A DNA stretch of 64,000 nucleotides from NCBI GenBank assembly GCA_016214125.1, contig JACRPC010000044.1, forward strand, positions 1 to 64,000. The letters are read 5' to 3'. Of this stretch, positions 39,071 through 50,391 are shown piece by piece. This DNA comes from Rhodospirillales bacterium. Its GTDB lineage: Bacteria; Pseudomonadota; Alphaproteobacteria; Rhodospirillales; WMHbin7. The notes under the pieces are model-generated. The model was not told the origin of the DNA. It did not search any database and saw only the letters and a list, made by a program, of their open reading frames with translations. How positions within the stretch are numbered: the stretch's first letter is position 1; every line of letters begins with the position of its first letter. Position numbers and translations under genes: made by a program.

Positions 39071-39804
39071 CGCCAGGCTTTGATCGCCAGAATCATTAGA
39101 ATGATGGCGTTGAGCACCAGAAGAAGCGGCGCGACGCGGCGCGCGAAGCTTTGCCAACGCCCAGCCGCCACATGGCCGACGAAGCCCACCGCGACGAGCC
39201 CCGGTACCGTGCCGGCCGCGAAGGCGCCAAGCGCCAGGCCGCCCGCCCAAGCATCGCCGCTGCCCGCCGCCGCCGCCACCCCGCCATAGACCAAACCGCA
39301 AGGCAGAAAGCCCAAGAGCAGACCCAACCCATAGCCGCGACCGCCGGTGGGCAGCGCGAACAGCGGCTTCGCCCACCCGGCCAGGCGCGGGCCGATCACG
39401 CCGTCCAAGGCGGGCTTCCAGCCCAGGCCGGGCAAGGCGTAGGCGAGAAAAAGAAGCGATGCCAGCGCCAACAATCCCGCCGCCAGCGGCTGGACGCTGT
39501 TCATGGCCTGACCCGCCTGTCCGGCCAAACCGCCGGCCAGCGCGCCCAAAGCGGTGTAGGTGGTGGCGCGCCCTAGATGATAGGGCAGCAGGGCGGCGCC
39601 CCAAATCCGCGTCGCCTCGCTCATCCGTTCGGCCGGGCAGGCTTCGAGGCGCGCCCCCACCTGCGAAAGCACGAACGGCCCGCACATGGCGGCGCAATGG
39701 GAAAGCCCGCCCGCCAAGCCGGCCAGAAACAGGCTGGCGATCAGCCCGCCCTGACCGTCGATGGCGCTGCGGCATTGGGCGAGCGCAAGAGAAAAAATAT
39801 CCAC
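39067..39804 (-). CDS. Sulfite exporter TauE/SafE-type membrane protein linked to cbb3 assembly
   Basis: This polytopic membrane protein of 245 residues has a Cys motif in SHCAAMCGPFVL near the first helix and an LGFLPCGLVYGG motif in the second half, the pattern of TauE/SafE-like proteins often encoded with ccoS. The related DsbD/CcdA fold moves reducing equivalents across the membrane; whether this one handles thiols or metal is not known. A GTG start at 39804 is supported by GAGGAG about six bases upstream; longer starts lack a ribosome-binding site. Confidence 0.8.
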   Translation of the reverse strand: MDIFSLALAQCRSAIDGQGGLIASLFLAGLAGGLSHCAAMCGPFVLSQVGARLEACPAERMSEATRIWGAALLPYHLGRATTYTALGALAGGLAGQAGQAMNSVQPLAAGLLALASLLFLAYALPGLGWKPALDGVIGPRLAGWAKPLFALPTGGRGYGLGLLLGFLPCGLVYGGVAAAAGSGDAWAGGLALGAFAAGTVPGLVAVGFVGHVAAGRWQSFARRVAPLLLVLNAIILMILAIKAWR

Positions 39805-40022
39805 GAACCGCTCCTCGGTGGGGCCGAGGATAAGGGCGCGACCAAGCGCCGGCAAGGCTTGCAAGACGCTCCCGTTACAACCGGACCCCAGGGATGACCC
39901 AGGCGATGACGGTGGGAACCGGGCGATCGATGCCCGATTGAGGGGCAAGGATGAGCAATCGGCCTGTTTCGATCCATGGCTCGGGCCTATACCGATCGCT
40001 CTTGATGAGGCAAAGTTAGGGC

Positions 40023-41066
40023 ATGACGGATTCTTCTTCGTACCCGACCGCGCCGCAAAGTTCCTTCGTTTGGCTCGACGGCCTACCCGATCCGGTTCTG
40101 GTGATCGACCGTGCCGGGCGGGTTGCGCGAGCCAACCGCCGGGCCCAGGACCTTCTCGGTTCGGGTTTGCCGGGGCGCCCCTTGGCCCTGGTCCTGCGCG
40201 ATCCTAAGGCCGTGGAGGCCGTCAACGCCGTTCTTGCCGGGCAGCCGGCCCAAAGCGCCACGCTGGCCTGGACGACGCCGGTTGAGCGCGTCTTCGATCT
40301 GCATGTCGCCGCCACCGCCGATCCGGCGGCGCCGACGATCCTGGTCTTGCAGGATGTCACCCGCATCCGTCAGGCCGAGCGGATGCGGGCCGATTTCGTC
40401 GCCAATGTGAGCCACGAATTGCGCTCGCCCTTGGCCGCCATCATCGGCATCATCGAAACCTTGAGCGATTCGGCGCGCGACGATGCCGAGGCGCGCGAGC
40501 ATTTCCTGGCGATCATGCAGCGCGAAGCCGATCGGATGCGCCGCCTGATCGGCGATTTGCTGTCGCTGTCGCGCATCGAGGTCGACGAGCATGTGCCGCC
40601 GCGGGGACGGGTCGATCTGGCGGCTCTGGCCCGCCAATGCACCGAGCTTCTGGCGCCACGGGCGGCCGAACAAGGCATGCGCCTCGCGCTGGATATCGCC
40701 GCCGGTCTGGCCGACATTCCAGGCGATGCCGACCAACTCACCCAATTGGTGCAAAACCTGATCGACAACGCCATCAAATATGGGGAATCCGGAACCGCGA
40801 TCGCCGTTAGGCTGGCGGCTGGACCCGATCCATCCCAGATCACCCTCTCGGTGGCAAATGCCGGCGAGGGCATCCCGCCCCAAGATCTGCCGCGCCTGAC
40901 CGAGCGTTTCTATCGCGTCGATAAGGCGCGCTCGCGCAATCTGGGCGGCACCGGCTTGGGTCTGGCGATCGTCAAGCACATCGTCAACCGCCATCGCGGA
41001 AGGCTTGAGATCGCCAGCACGTTGGGGCAGGGAACCACGGTCACCGTTCACTTGCCTTTGTCATAA
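40023..41066 (+). CDS. phoR: Phosphate regulon sensor histidine kinase PhoR (without membrane segments)
   Basis: The 347-residue kinase has a PAS-like N-terminal domain (LDGLPDPVLVIDRAGRVARANRRAQDLLG), a dimerisation domain with phospho-acceptor His131 in VSHELRSPLAAI, and a HATPase domain with NLIDNAIKYG, PHOR-type LTERFYRVDKARSRNLGGTGLGLAIVKHI. No hydrophobic membrane span is present, whereas enterobacterial PhoR is membrane-bound. The last codons overlap the Pho box before pstS. It should phosphorylate PhoB at low phosphate. Confidence 0.9.
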   Translation: MTDSSSYPTAPQSSFVWLDGLPDPVLVIDRAGRVARANRRAQDLLGSGLPGRPLALVLRDPKAVEAVNAVLAGQPAQSATLAWTTPVERVFDLHVAATADPAAPTILVLQDVTRIRQAERMRADFVANVSHELRSPLAAIIGIIETLSDSARDDAEAREHFLAIMQREADRMRRLIGDLLSLSRIEVDEHVPPRGRVDLAALARQCTELLAPRAAEQGMRLALDIAAGLADIPGDADQLTQLVQNLIDNAIKYGESGTAIAVRLAAGPDPSQITLSVANAGEGIPPQDLPRLTERFYRVDKARSRNLGGTGLGLAIVKHIVNRHRGRLEIASTLGQGTTVTVHLPLS

Positions 41067-41086
41067 AACCGTAACCGAACCGTCAC
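41058..41086 (+). promoter_or_regulatory. Pho box upstream of pstS
   Basis: Three 7-base direct repeats with 11-base periodicity, TTGTCAT, CCGTAAC and CCGTCAC at 41058, 41069 and 41080, are separated by 4-base AT-rich or CGAA spacers. This is the PhoB-binding arrangement (CTGTCAT-like repeats). It begins inside the phoR 3' end and lies about 60 bases before the pstS start. Confidence 0.85.
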
Positions 41087-41144
41087 AATGCCGACCCCGA
41101 ATCGCCTTACGGTTCGTCCTATTGCGATCAACCCGGAGTCGAAC

Positions 41145-42176
41145 ATGTCGAAGTCCATCCTGCTCGCGGCAACCCTGGCCGCCCTGACCCTGGCCGGTAC
41201 CGCCCAGGCCCGCGACCAGATCCGTATCGTCGGCTCGTCGACGGTCTATCCCTTCTCCACCCAGGTGGCCGAACAGTTCGGCAAGCAGGGCAAGTTCAAG
41301 ACCCCGGTGGTGGAAAGCACCGGCACCGGCGGCGGCCTCAAGCTTTTCTGCGCCGGCGTGGGCGCGTCGCATCCCGACATTGCCAACGCCTCGCGCGCCA
41401 TCAAACCGTCCGAGATCGAGGCTTGCGCCAAGAACGGCGTTGGTGCCATCACCGAGGTCAAGATCGGCTTCGACGGCATCGTGCTGGCCAACAACAAATC
41501 GGCCAAGCCGATGGCCATTACCCGCAAGCAACTCTATCTGGCCCTAGCCAAGCAGGTGCCGGGCGACGACGGATCGCTCAAGCCCAATCCGCACACGATC
41601 TGGAGCAGCATCGATTCCACGCTGCCGGCCAGCAAGATCGAGGTGCTGGGCCCCCCGCCCACCTCCGGCACCCGCGACGCCTTCGTCGAGCTGGTGATGG
41701 AGTCGGGCTGCGGCCAATTCAAATGGGTCAAGGATCTGGAAAAGAGCGATCCCTCCCGCCACAAGGCAATCTGCCAGGGCGTGCGCGAAGACGGCGCCTT
41801 CGTCGAGGCGGGTGAAAACGACATTCTGATCGTGCGCAAACTGGAGGCCACGCCGACCGCCTTCGGCATCTTCGGTTTCAGCTTCCTCGACCAGAACGCC
41901 GACAAGATCCAGGGCGCGCGCATCGACGGCGTTTCGCCCACCTTCGAGGCCATCGCCGCCGGCACCTATCCGGTGGCACGGCCGATCTTCTTTTACGTCA
42001 AGAAGGCGCACGCGGCCTCGATCCCCGGTCTTAAGGAATTCGTCGCCGAGTTCACCTCGGAGAAAAGCTGGGGCGAGGACGGCTATCTGGCGGCCAAGGG
42101 TCTGATCCCCCTGCCCAAGGAGCAGCGAACCAAGCTTGCCAAGGAGGCTCGCGAGCTGGCCGCCAACGTGAAATAA
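41145..42176 (+). CDS. pstS: Periplasmic phosphate-binding protein PstS
   Basis: This is the phosphate receptor of the high-affinity Pst transporter. The ATG at 41145, after GGAG, gives a signal peptide cleaved after GTAQA. Binding-site signatures are RIVGSSTVYPFS, ESTGTGGGLKLFCAG and PPPTSGTRDAFVEL. The protein belongs to the longer PstS class with a C-terminal LKEFVAEFTSEKSWGEDGYLAAKGLIPL. It lies under the Pho box and heads pstSCAB-phoU-phoB. Confidence 0.96.
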   Translation: MSKSILLAATLAALTLAGTAQARDQIRIVGSSTVYPFSTQVAEQFGKQGKFKTPVVESTGTGGGLKLFCAGVGASHPDIANASRAIKPSEIEACAKNGVGAITEVKIGFDGIVLANNKSAKPMAITRKQLYLALAKQVPGDDGSLKPNPHTIWSSIDSTLPASKIEVLGPPPTSGTRDAFVELVMESGCGQFKWVKDLEKSDPSRHKAICQGVREDGAFVEAGENDILIVRKLEATPTAFGIFGFSFLDQNADKIQGARIDGVSPTFEAIAAGTYPVARPIFFYVKKAHAASIPGLKEFVAEFTSEKSWGEDGYLAAKGLIPLPKEQRTKLAKEARELAANVK

Positions 42177-42183
42177 TCGACCG

Positions 42184-43558
<1,375 letters not shown>

Positions 43559-43566
<8 letters not shown>

Positions 43567-44827
43567 GGCGCCCTCCACCCTCCGCGCGTCCGATCGGGTG
43601 CGAGCCGGCCTCGCCCGGCGCTACCGGGCCGAACGCCGCTTTCGCCGTTTCGGCATGGCCGCCATCCTTTTCGCCGTCGCCAGCCTGTTCGTTCTGCTGG
43701 CCAGCATCGGCCTCAACGGCTTTTCGGCCTTCACCCAGGCGCATCTGCGCCTTGATCTCGCCTTCGATCCGGCGGCCCTCGACGAGCCCGACGCCGACTT
43801 CGGTGCGCTGATTCGCCAAGCGCTCCAACGGGAATTTCCCGAAGTCAGCGGCCGAAGCGAGCGGCGCAAGCTGGCCGGGCTGGCAAGCGAGAGCGCCGCC
43901 GGCCTGGTGCGCCAAAGCCTTCTCGCCAACCCGCAATGGCGGGGAACCACGGTGCCGGTCTGGCTGCCGACCTCGGATCGGGTCGATCTGGCGGTCAAGG
44001 GCAGCATCGATCGCCGCACCCCGGAATCCGAACGGCAAATGTCCAACCTGGAGCTCGACTGGGTGGACGCGCTGATTGCCCGCGGCCGCATCGAAACCCG
44101 ATTCAACACCGCCTTCTTCACCTCGGGGGATTCCCGCCAGCCGGAAAGCGCCGGCATCCTGGGAGCGTTCATGGGCTCCGTCCTGACCCTGATTGTGACC
44201 TTCCTCTTCGCCTTTCCGCTTGGCGTTGCGGCAGCGGTCTATCTCGAGGAATTCGCGCCCCGCAATCTCTGGACCCACCTGATCGAGGTCAACATCAACA
44301 ATCTGGCTGCCGTGCCGTCGATCGTCTTCGGCCTTCTCGGCCTGGCGGTGTTTCTCGGCCTGTTCGGTCTGCCGCGCTCGGCGCCCCTGGTGGGCGGCTT
44401 GGTGTTGGGCCTGATGACGCTGCCCACCATCGTCATCGCCGCGCGTTCGGCCCTGGCCGGGGTGCCGCCCTCGATCCGCGAGGCGGCCCAAGGCGTCGGT
44501 GCCTCGCCGATCCAGGTGGTGTTCCATCATGTGCTGCCTTTGGCTCTGCCGGGCATGCTGACCGGCGCCATCATCGGCATGGCGCGGGCCCTGGGCGAGA
44601 CGGCGCCGCTCTTGATGATCGGCATGGTGGCCTTCATCGTCGACGTGCCCGGCGGTTTCACCGATCCGGCGACCGTGCTGCCGGTGCAGATCTATCTTTG
44701 GGCGGACAGCCCCGAGCGCGCCTTCGTCGAGAAGACGGCGGCGGCGATCCTAATTCTCTTGGTGGTTCTTGCCCTGATGAACGGCCTGGCCGTTGTGCTC
44801 AGGCGCAAATTCGAACGGAAATGGTAG
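43559..44827 (+). CDS. pstA: Phosphate ABC transporter permease PstA
   Basis: The 422-residue permease partners PstC. After a basic N-terminus and a first membrane segment ([22 protein letters not shown]) comes a large periplasmic insertion of roughly 150 residues, as in many alphaproteobacterial PstA proteins. The core helices include [33 protein letters not shown] and the EAA-like loop [27 protein letters not shown]. The ATG at 43559 lies within the pstC end. Confidence 0.96.
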
Positions 44828-44831
44828 ACCC

Positions 44832-45614
<783 letters not shown>

Positions 45615-45628
45615 GCAAGGATCGCATC

Positions 45629-46345
45629 ATGACCCAAGATCACATCGTCAAATCCTTCGACGCCGAGCTGGAGCAGCTCGATCGGCGGATCGCCGAGATG
45701 GGCGGGCTGGCGGAATCGCAGTTGGCGCAGGCGGTCGAGGCCCTGGTGAAGCGCGACCAAGCCCTGGCCGACCGCGTGGTGGCCACCGACCGTCGGCTCG
45801 ACGCCGCCGAGGATCAGATCGACGCCTTCGCCGTGCAATTGCTGGCCCGGCGCCAGCCGATGGCCAAGGACTTGCGGGCGGTCATCGTCGCCTTAAAGAC
45901 GGCCAGCATTCTCGAGCGCATCGGCGATTACGCCAAGAACATCGCCAAGCGCACCACGGCGCTCGCCCAATCGCCGCCGATCGGCAGCGCCGCGGCCGTG
46001 GCGCGCATGGCGCGCCTGGTCCAGGAGATGATCAAGACCGTCCTCGATTCCTACCTCGCCCGCGATCCGGCCGGCGCCCGCCATGTGCGCCAGCGCGACG
46101 TCGAGGTCGATGCCCTGCACACCAGCCTGTTCCGCGAGCTTCTCACCTACATGATGGAGGACCCGCGCAACATCACGCCCTGCACCCATCTTCTGTTCGT
46201 CGCCAAGAACATCGAGCGCATTGGCGACCACGCCACCAGCATTGCCGAAAAGGTGATCTATCTGGTCGAGGGCCATCCGCCCACCGAGGAGCGGCCGAAG
46301 GGCGATGCGTCGAGCACCACCGTGGTGGCGCCGGGGGACCGATGA
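45629..46345 (+). CDS. phoU: Phosphate signalling protein PhoU
   Basis: This 238-residue helical protein modulates PhoR and Pst, limiting phosphate uptake when phosphate is plentiful. Two PhoU repeats are seen, with metal-binding type motifs in VIVALKTASILERIGDYAKNIAKR and LLFVAKNIERIGDHATSIAEKVIYL. AAGG lies before the ATG. The stop overlaps the phoB start in an ATGA arrangement. Confidence 0.97.
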   Translation: MTQDHIVKSFDAELEQLDRRIAEMGGLAESQLAQAVEALVKRDQALADRVVATDRRLDAAEDQIDAFAVQLLARRQPMAKDLRAVIVALKTASILERIGDYAKNIAKRTTALAQSPPIGSAAAVARMARLVQEMIKTVLDSYLARDPAGARHVRQRDVEVDALHTSLFRELLTYMMEDPRNITPCTHLLFVAKNIERIGDHATSIAEKVIYLVEGHPPTEERPKGDASSTTVVAPGDR

Positions 46346-47049
46346 AGCCGCTGGTTCTGGTGGTCGAGGACGAGGCGGCGCTGGTCGAAGTTCTGCGCTA
46401 CAACCTGGTCAAGGCAGGGTTCCGCGTCAATGTGGCCGGCGACGGCGAGACCGCGAAGATCGCCCTGGCCGAAGAGCCGCCCGATCTGGTCGTGCTCGAT
46501 TGGATGCTTCCGCGCCTGTCGGGCCTCGATGTCTGCCGCCACATCCGGCATCGGCCGAAAAGCCGCGACATTCCCGTCATCATGCTGACGGCAAGGGGCG
46601 AGGAAGCCGACCGGGTTCGCGGCCTCGACAGCGGCGCCGACGACTACATGGTGAAGCCCTTCTCGCCCGCCGAACTGATCGCGCGGGTCCGCGCCCTTCT
46701 GCGCCGTGCCCGGCCGGCCGGTTCGGCCGAACGCTTCGTCTATGAGGACCTCGTCCTCGACCTGGCGACCCACAAAGTGACGCGATCCGGCCGAACCGTG
46801 AAGCTGGGGCCTACCGAATTCCGCCTCTTGAAGGTGCTGATCGAGCGGCCTGGGCGGGTCTTTTCCCGCGAACAACTCCTCGACGCCGTGTGGGGCCGCG
46901 ACATCCATGTCGAGGCGCGCACGGTCGATGTTCACGTCCGAAGGCTCCGCCAAGCCCTGAACGCCGATGGCGGACCCGACCTTATCCGCACCGTGCGAGC
47001 GACCGGGTACGCGCTGGAGCGCGACGAGGCCACCCCCTTATCCCCATGA
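46342..47049 (+). CDS. phoB: Phosphate regulon response regulator PhoB
   Basis: This OmpR-family transcription factor has 235 residues. The receiver has phospho-acceptor Asp53 in VVLDWMLP and the ADDYMVKPF switch segment. The winged-helix domain contains LGPTEFRLLKVLIERPGRVFSREQLLDAVWG and ARTVDVHVRRLRQAL. The partner PhoR is encoded at the other end of the block. It should activate pstS through the Pho box at 41058-41086. Confidence 0.97.
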   Translation: MKPLVLVVEDEAALVEVLRYNLVKAGFRVNVAGDGETAKIALAEEPPDLVVLDWMLPRLSGLDVCRHIRHRPKSRDIPVIMLTARGEEADRVRGLDSGADDYMVKPFSPAELIARVRALLRRARPAGSAERFVYEDLVLDLATHKVTRSGRTVKLGPTEFRLLKVLIERPGRVFSREQLLDAVWGRDIHVEARTVDVHVRRLRQALNADGGPDLIRTVRATGYALERDEATPLSP

Positions 47050-47145
47050 TTTCAGACGCCTAAATAAACGGTCCGCGGCTGCGGAGCGGGACTCGCCCGC
47101 GCCGATGACATCGCGGAACCCAAAGTTCCCAGTTTTGTTCGGGAG

Positions 47146-47221
47146 TGGCGTCCCCAACGGGATTCGAACCCGTGTTACCAACGTGAAAGGCTGGTGTCCT
47201 AGGCCTCTAGACGATGGGGAC
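47146..47221 (-). tRNA. tRNA-Glu (anticodon TTC)
   Basis: Read on the minus strand the 76 bases start GTCCCCATCG and close with TGGGGAC-G-CCA, so the 3' CCA is encoded. The anticodon loop CCTTTCACG carries TTC, and the T-loop GGTTCGAATCC is standard. The GTCTAGAGG D-arm is typical of bacterial tRNA-Glu. Confidence 0.97.
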
Positions 47222-47295
47222 CGTGCCAAGGCAGCATGCGCTGGCGGTGGTCTAGCCCGAGCGGGCCTTAAAATCAAGCCCGCGACGCGGCCGGG

Positions 47296-47934
47296 CTACA
47301 GATCGATCCCTCGCTTGCCGATCAGGCGTTTCCATTTCCGATCGTTGGCCGGCCCGAAGACGGCCTCGTCATCGGCATCGACGACGACCCAATCGCCCCG
47401 GGCGATTTCGCCCTCGAGCTGGTTGGGTCCCCAGCCGGAATAGCCGAAGACCAACAGCCTTTGCCGCGGCCCCTGCCCCTTGGCGATGGCTTCGAGCAGC
47501 GCCTCGGGTGCCGAGAGGGCAAAACGGCCATCGACCGACAGGGCGGACTCCGTCTCGATGTCGGCGCTGTGCAGCATAAACAGGCGCCTTGGCTCGACCG
47601 GACCGCCATTATGGACATCCAAGACCGGCTGGGGATCGGGCAGTTCGGCCGCCTCGCGCCCGAACAGCTTCAAGGCATCGGCCAATTTGGCCTTGCCGCT
47701 GGGTCGGTTGACGATCAGACCAAAGGCGCCGTCGGCATCGTGGCGCAGCATCAGCACCACGGTTTCGGAAAAGAAATTGCTGGGCATGGCCGGGCTCGCC
47801 ACCAGCAGCCGGCCGGCGGTCGATGGGCCGGTCGAGGGCCTTTTGGCGTTGTCGGGATAGGCCCAGACGCCCAGCGGCACCAGCACGACCGCCACCAAGA
47901 GCGCCATCAGGAGCCGGGCGCGCCCGCCGCCCAT
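47296..47934 (-). CDS. YqgE/AlgH family protein with N-terminal signal anchor
   Basis: The 212-residue protein carries the UPF0301 signatures LLVASPAMPSNFFSETVVLML, GAFGLIVNRPSGK, VHNGGPV and FGYSGWGPNQLEGEIARGDW. Most YqgE proteins are cytoplasmic. This one has a hydrophobic N-terminus (LLMALLVAVVLVPLGVWAYP) that looks like a signal peptide or membrane anchor. The family function is unclear. It is followed downstream on the plus side by tRNA-Glu and preceded by radC on the same strand. Confidence 0.88.
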   Translation of the reverse strand: MGGGRARLLMALLVAVVLVPLGVWAYPDNAKRPSTGPSTAGRLLVASPAMPSNFFSETVVLMLRHDADGAFGLIVNRPSGKAKLADALKLFGREAAELPDPQPVLDVHNGGPVEPRRLFMLHSADIETESALSVDGRFALSAPEALLEAIAKGQGPRQRLLVFGYSGWGPNQLEGEIARGDWVVVDADDEAVFGPANDRKWKRLIGKRGIDL

Positions 47935-47936
47935 GG

Positions 47937-48671
47937 CTAGAGCAACCCCAGCGATTTGAAGCTGGTGGCGCCGCTTTTCGAGATGATGACGTGATCGTGC
48001 AGTTGGATGCCCAGCTTGGCGGCCGCCTCATGGACCGCCCGGGTCATGGCAACGTCATCCTTGGAGGGCGTAACATCGCCCGAAGGATGGTTGTGAACCA
48101 GGATCAGCGCCGCCGCCCCCAGATCGAGGGCGCGTTTCACCACCTCGCGCGGATAAAGCGGCGTGTGATCGATGGTGCCCTTCTGCTGCACCTCGTCGGC
48201 AATCAGGTGGTTCTTGCGATCGAGGAAAAGGATACGGAAGCGCTCGGCCTTGTCGTGCCCCTGGCTGATCCGGCAGTAATCGATCAGCCGCTCCCAATTG
48301 CCGATCACGGTCTGGGCGCCCAGTTCGGCCTTGGCCAACCGGCGCGCCGCCTCGCGCACGGTTCTGAGGGCGGCCAGCCCGCTTTCCTTCAGGCCCGGCA
48401 CCTCCAAGAGCCGCTCGCTTTCCGCCGCCAGCACGCCGGCAAACGAGCCGAAGCGGGCGATCAGGGCCTTGGCCAGAGGCTTCATGTCGCGCTGGGGCAT
48501 CGCCAGGCAGAGCAGCAGTTCGAGGATTTCGTAATCGGGCATCGCCTCGGCCCCACCTTCCAGCAGGCGCTGGCGCAGACGCTGGCGATGGCCGTGGTAA
48601 TGGGGTTTGGCCTTCGGTATCGCCTTCGGCTTCGTCGCCTTGTCCGAGGACGAATCGAACAGGTCAGTCAT
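47937..48671 (-). CDS. radC: RadC family JAMM-domain protein
   Basis: The 244-residue protein has an N-terminal helix-hairpin-helix region (PLAKALIARFGSFAGVLAA, LEVPGLKESGLAAL) and a C-terminal JAB/MPN domain with the metal motif HNHPSGDVTPSKDD. The biochemical role of RadC is unsettled despite its historic repair name. Its start overlaps the methionine aminopeptidase stop by eight bases, so the genes are co-transcribed. Confidence 0.94.
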   Translation of the reverse strand: MTDLFDSSSDKATKPKAIPKAKPHYHGHRQRLRQRLLEGGAEAMPDYEILELLLCLAMPQRDMKPLAKALIARFGSFAGVLAAESERLLEVPGLKESGLAALRTVREAARRLAKAELGAQTVIGNWERLIDYCRISQGHDKAERFRILFLDRKNHLIADEVQQKGTIDHTPLYPREVVKRALDLGAAALILVHNHPSGDVTPSKDDVAMTRAVHEAAAKLGIQLHDHVIISKSGATSFKSLGLL

Positions 48672-49467
48672 AGGGCGGCTTGTCGAGGCCAGCCGGCGAC
48701 AGGGTGAAAATTTCCGATCCGGTCGCCGTCACCGCCAGGGAATGCTCGAACTGGGCGGAGAGCGATTTGTCTTTGGTCACCGCCGTCCAGCCGTCGGCCA
48801 GGATCTTGGTTTCCGAGCGCCCGGCGTTGATCATCGGCTCGATGGTGAAGAACATGCCTTCCTTGAGCACCATGCCCTCGCCGGGATTGCCGTAATGCAT
48901 GACGTTGGGCGGCTCGTGGAACAGACGGCCCAAGCCGTGGCCGCAGAAATCGCGCACCACCGAGCAGCGTTGCGATTCGGCATAGGATTGGATGGCATGA
49001 CCGATATCGCCCAGCGTGGCGCCCGGTTTCACCGCCTCGATGCCGCGCATCATCGCCTCGTAGGTGATGTCGATCAGGCGCCGTGCCTTCACGCCGACCT
49101 GGCCCACCGGATACATGCGGCTGGAATCGCCGTGCCAACCATCGAGGATGACGGTGACATCGACATTGACGATGTCGCCATTCTCCAGGCGCTTGTCGCC
49201 GGGGATGCCGTGGCAAACGACGTGATTGACCGAGGTGCAGATCGAGCGCGGAAAGCCCCGGTAGTTGAGCGGCGCCGGCTTGCCCCCGGCGGCGACGATC
49301 CGATCGTGGCAGAAGCGATCGAGCGTGTCGGTGGTAACGCCGGGTTTGACCAACGGGGTTACTTCGTCCAACACCCTGGCCGCCAACCGCCCGGCCCGAC
49401 GCATGGCCTCGAAGTCGGCCGCATCGTGCAGTTTCACCCGTGTCGATTCCGCGTGGTCCCGGTCCAT
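48664..49467 (-). CDS. map: Type I methionine aminopeptidase
   Basis: It removes the initiator methionine from nascent proteins in the cytoplasm. The 267 residues keep all five metal ligands: Asp103 (VNVDVTV), Asp114 (WHGDSSR), His177 (FCGHGLG), Glu210 (FTIEPM) and Glu241 (AQFEHS). No N-terminal zinc extension is present, consistent with the bacterial type Ia form. The downstream radC overlap suggests one transcript. Confidence 0.97.
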   Translation of the reverse strand: MDRDHAESTRVKLHDAADFEAMRRAGRLAARVLDEVTPLVKPGVTTDTLDRFCHDRIVAAGGKPAPLNYRGFPRSICTSVNHVVCHGIPGDKRLENGDIVNVDVTVILDGWHGDSSRMYPVGQVGVKARRLIDITYEAMMRGIEAVKPGATLGDIGHAIQSYAESQRCSVVRDFCGHGLGRLFHEPPNVMHYGNPGEGMVLKEGMFFTIEPMINAGRSETKILADGWTAVTKDKSLSAQFEHSLAVTATGSEIFTLSPAGLDKPPYD

Positions 49468-49519
49468 ACCCGTCCAATCCGATCAGAGTTCAGAATAATG
49501 GTGGTTCGGGGCCATCCGC

Positions 49520-50338
49520 TCAACCCCCTACCCAGCCGGTCAGGGTGAAAATCTCGAAGGTGGCGGGAACCCGCCCCTCGGCATCGCCGTACCGCTCTCG
49601 ATAAAGCGCCAGGGCGCGGGCCAAGGTGGTGCGGCGAAGAAAACGGCGCCGCCGGGCGACTAGGGCGTTGCTTTCGCCCATTCCGCGCAGATCGTCAAGC
49701 AGCCGCAAGGGTTCGGCGTAGCGCACGGTCAGCCGGTCCGAATCCACCACCGGATCGACAAAACCGGCCCGGCGCAGAAGCCCGCTCAGTTCGGCCAATT
49801 CGGCCATCGGCGCGACGCGCGGGCTGGCGCCGCCCTCCAACTCGCTTTCGGCTTCCAAAAGAACCTCGCGCAATTCGGTCAGGCTTTTGCCGCCCAGCAG
49901 CGATGCCAGGAACAACCCGCCCGGCCTCAACGTTTGGCGACCCTGAACGAGCACCCCGGGCAGATCGTTGACGGCGTGCAGGGTGAGGTTGCTCAGAATG
50001 AGGTCGAACGAGGCCGGGGCGAAGGGTAGTGTTTCTTCATCCACCACCAGACTGGGCGCCAAATGGCGCCTCGCCATGGCCGACGACGGATCGCAGGCCA
50101 CCAACCAGGCGATGCCCCCGCGCCCTGCGCCAAGGGAGCCCAGCAGGCCATGGCGCGCCCCCAGATCAAGCGCCCGGAAGAAGGGGCGGCGGATATCGTC
50201 GAGCCGATCCAACAGGCGCAGGGCCGCCTCGCGGAACAGGAAATCATGGTCGTCGATCGCCAGGGCGGCGCGTTGGCGGCGCCGGCGCACGAGTTGGCGG
50301 TCGAAGATTTGAGGAATGGCGGTGGGGGCGGCGGTCAT
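49520..50338 (-). CDS. SAM-dependent methyltransferase, BioC/NDUFAF5-like
   Basis: The 272-residue protein opens with IPQIFDRQLVRRRRQRAA, typical of the alphaproteobacterial relatives of mitochondrial NDUFAF5. Motif I is degenerate (RALDLGARHGLLG), and motif II/III regions are LPFAPASFDLILSNLTLHAVNDLPG and LRPGGLFLASLLGG. NDUFAF5 acts on a complex I subunit and BioC on malonyl-thioesters; which applies here cannot be told. No biotin genes adjoin it. Confidence 0.78.
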   Translation of the reverse strand: MTAAPTAIPQIFDRQLVRRRRQRAALAIDDHDFLFREAALRLLDRLDDIRRPFFRALDLGARHGLLGSLGAGRGGIAWLVACDPSSAMARRHLAPSLVVDEETLPFAPASFDLILSNLTLHAVNDLPGVLVQGRQTLRPGGLFLASLLGGKSLTELREVLLEAESELEGGASPRVAPMAELAELSGLLRRAGFVDPVVDSDRLTVRYAEPLRLLDDLRGMGESNALVARRRRFLRRTTLARALALYRERYGDAEGRVPATFEIFTLTGWVGG

Positions 50339-50391
50339 CGGTCCAGATTACCGGCGACCAATCGCGACCGCCACCCCGCCCGCCATCCAAC

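Noticed and set aside
47050-47145. Possible phoB terminator in the gap before tRNA-Glu
   Set aside because: Only short GC-rich partial stems such as GCGGG/CCCGC were found, with no T-tract; too weak to annotate.
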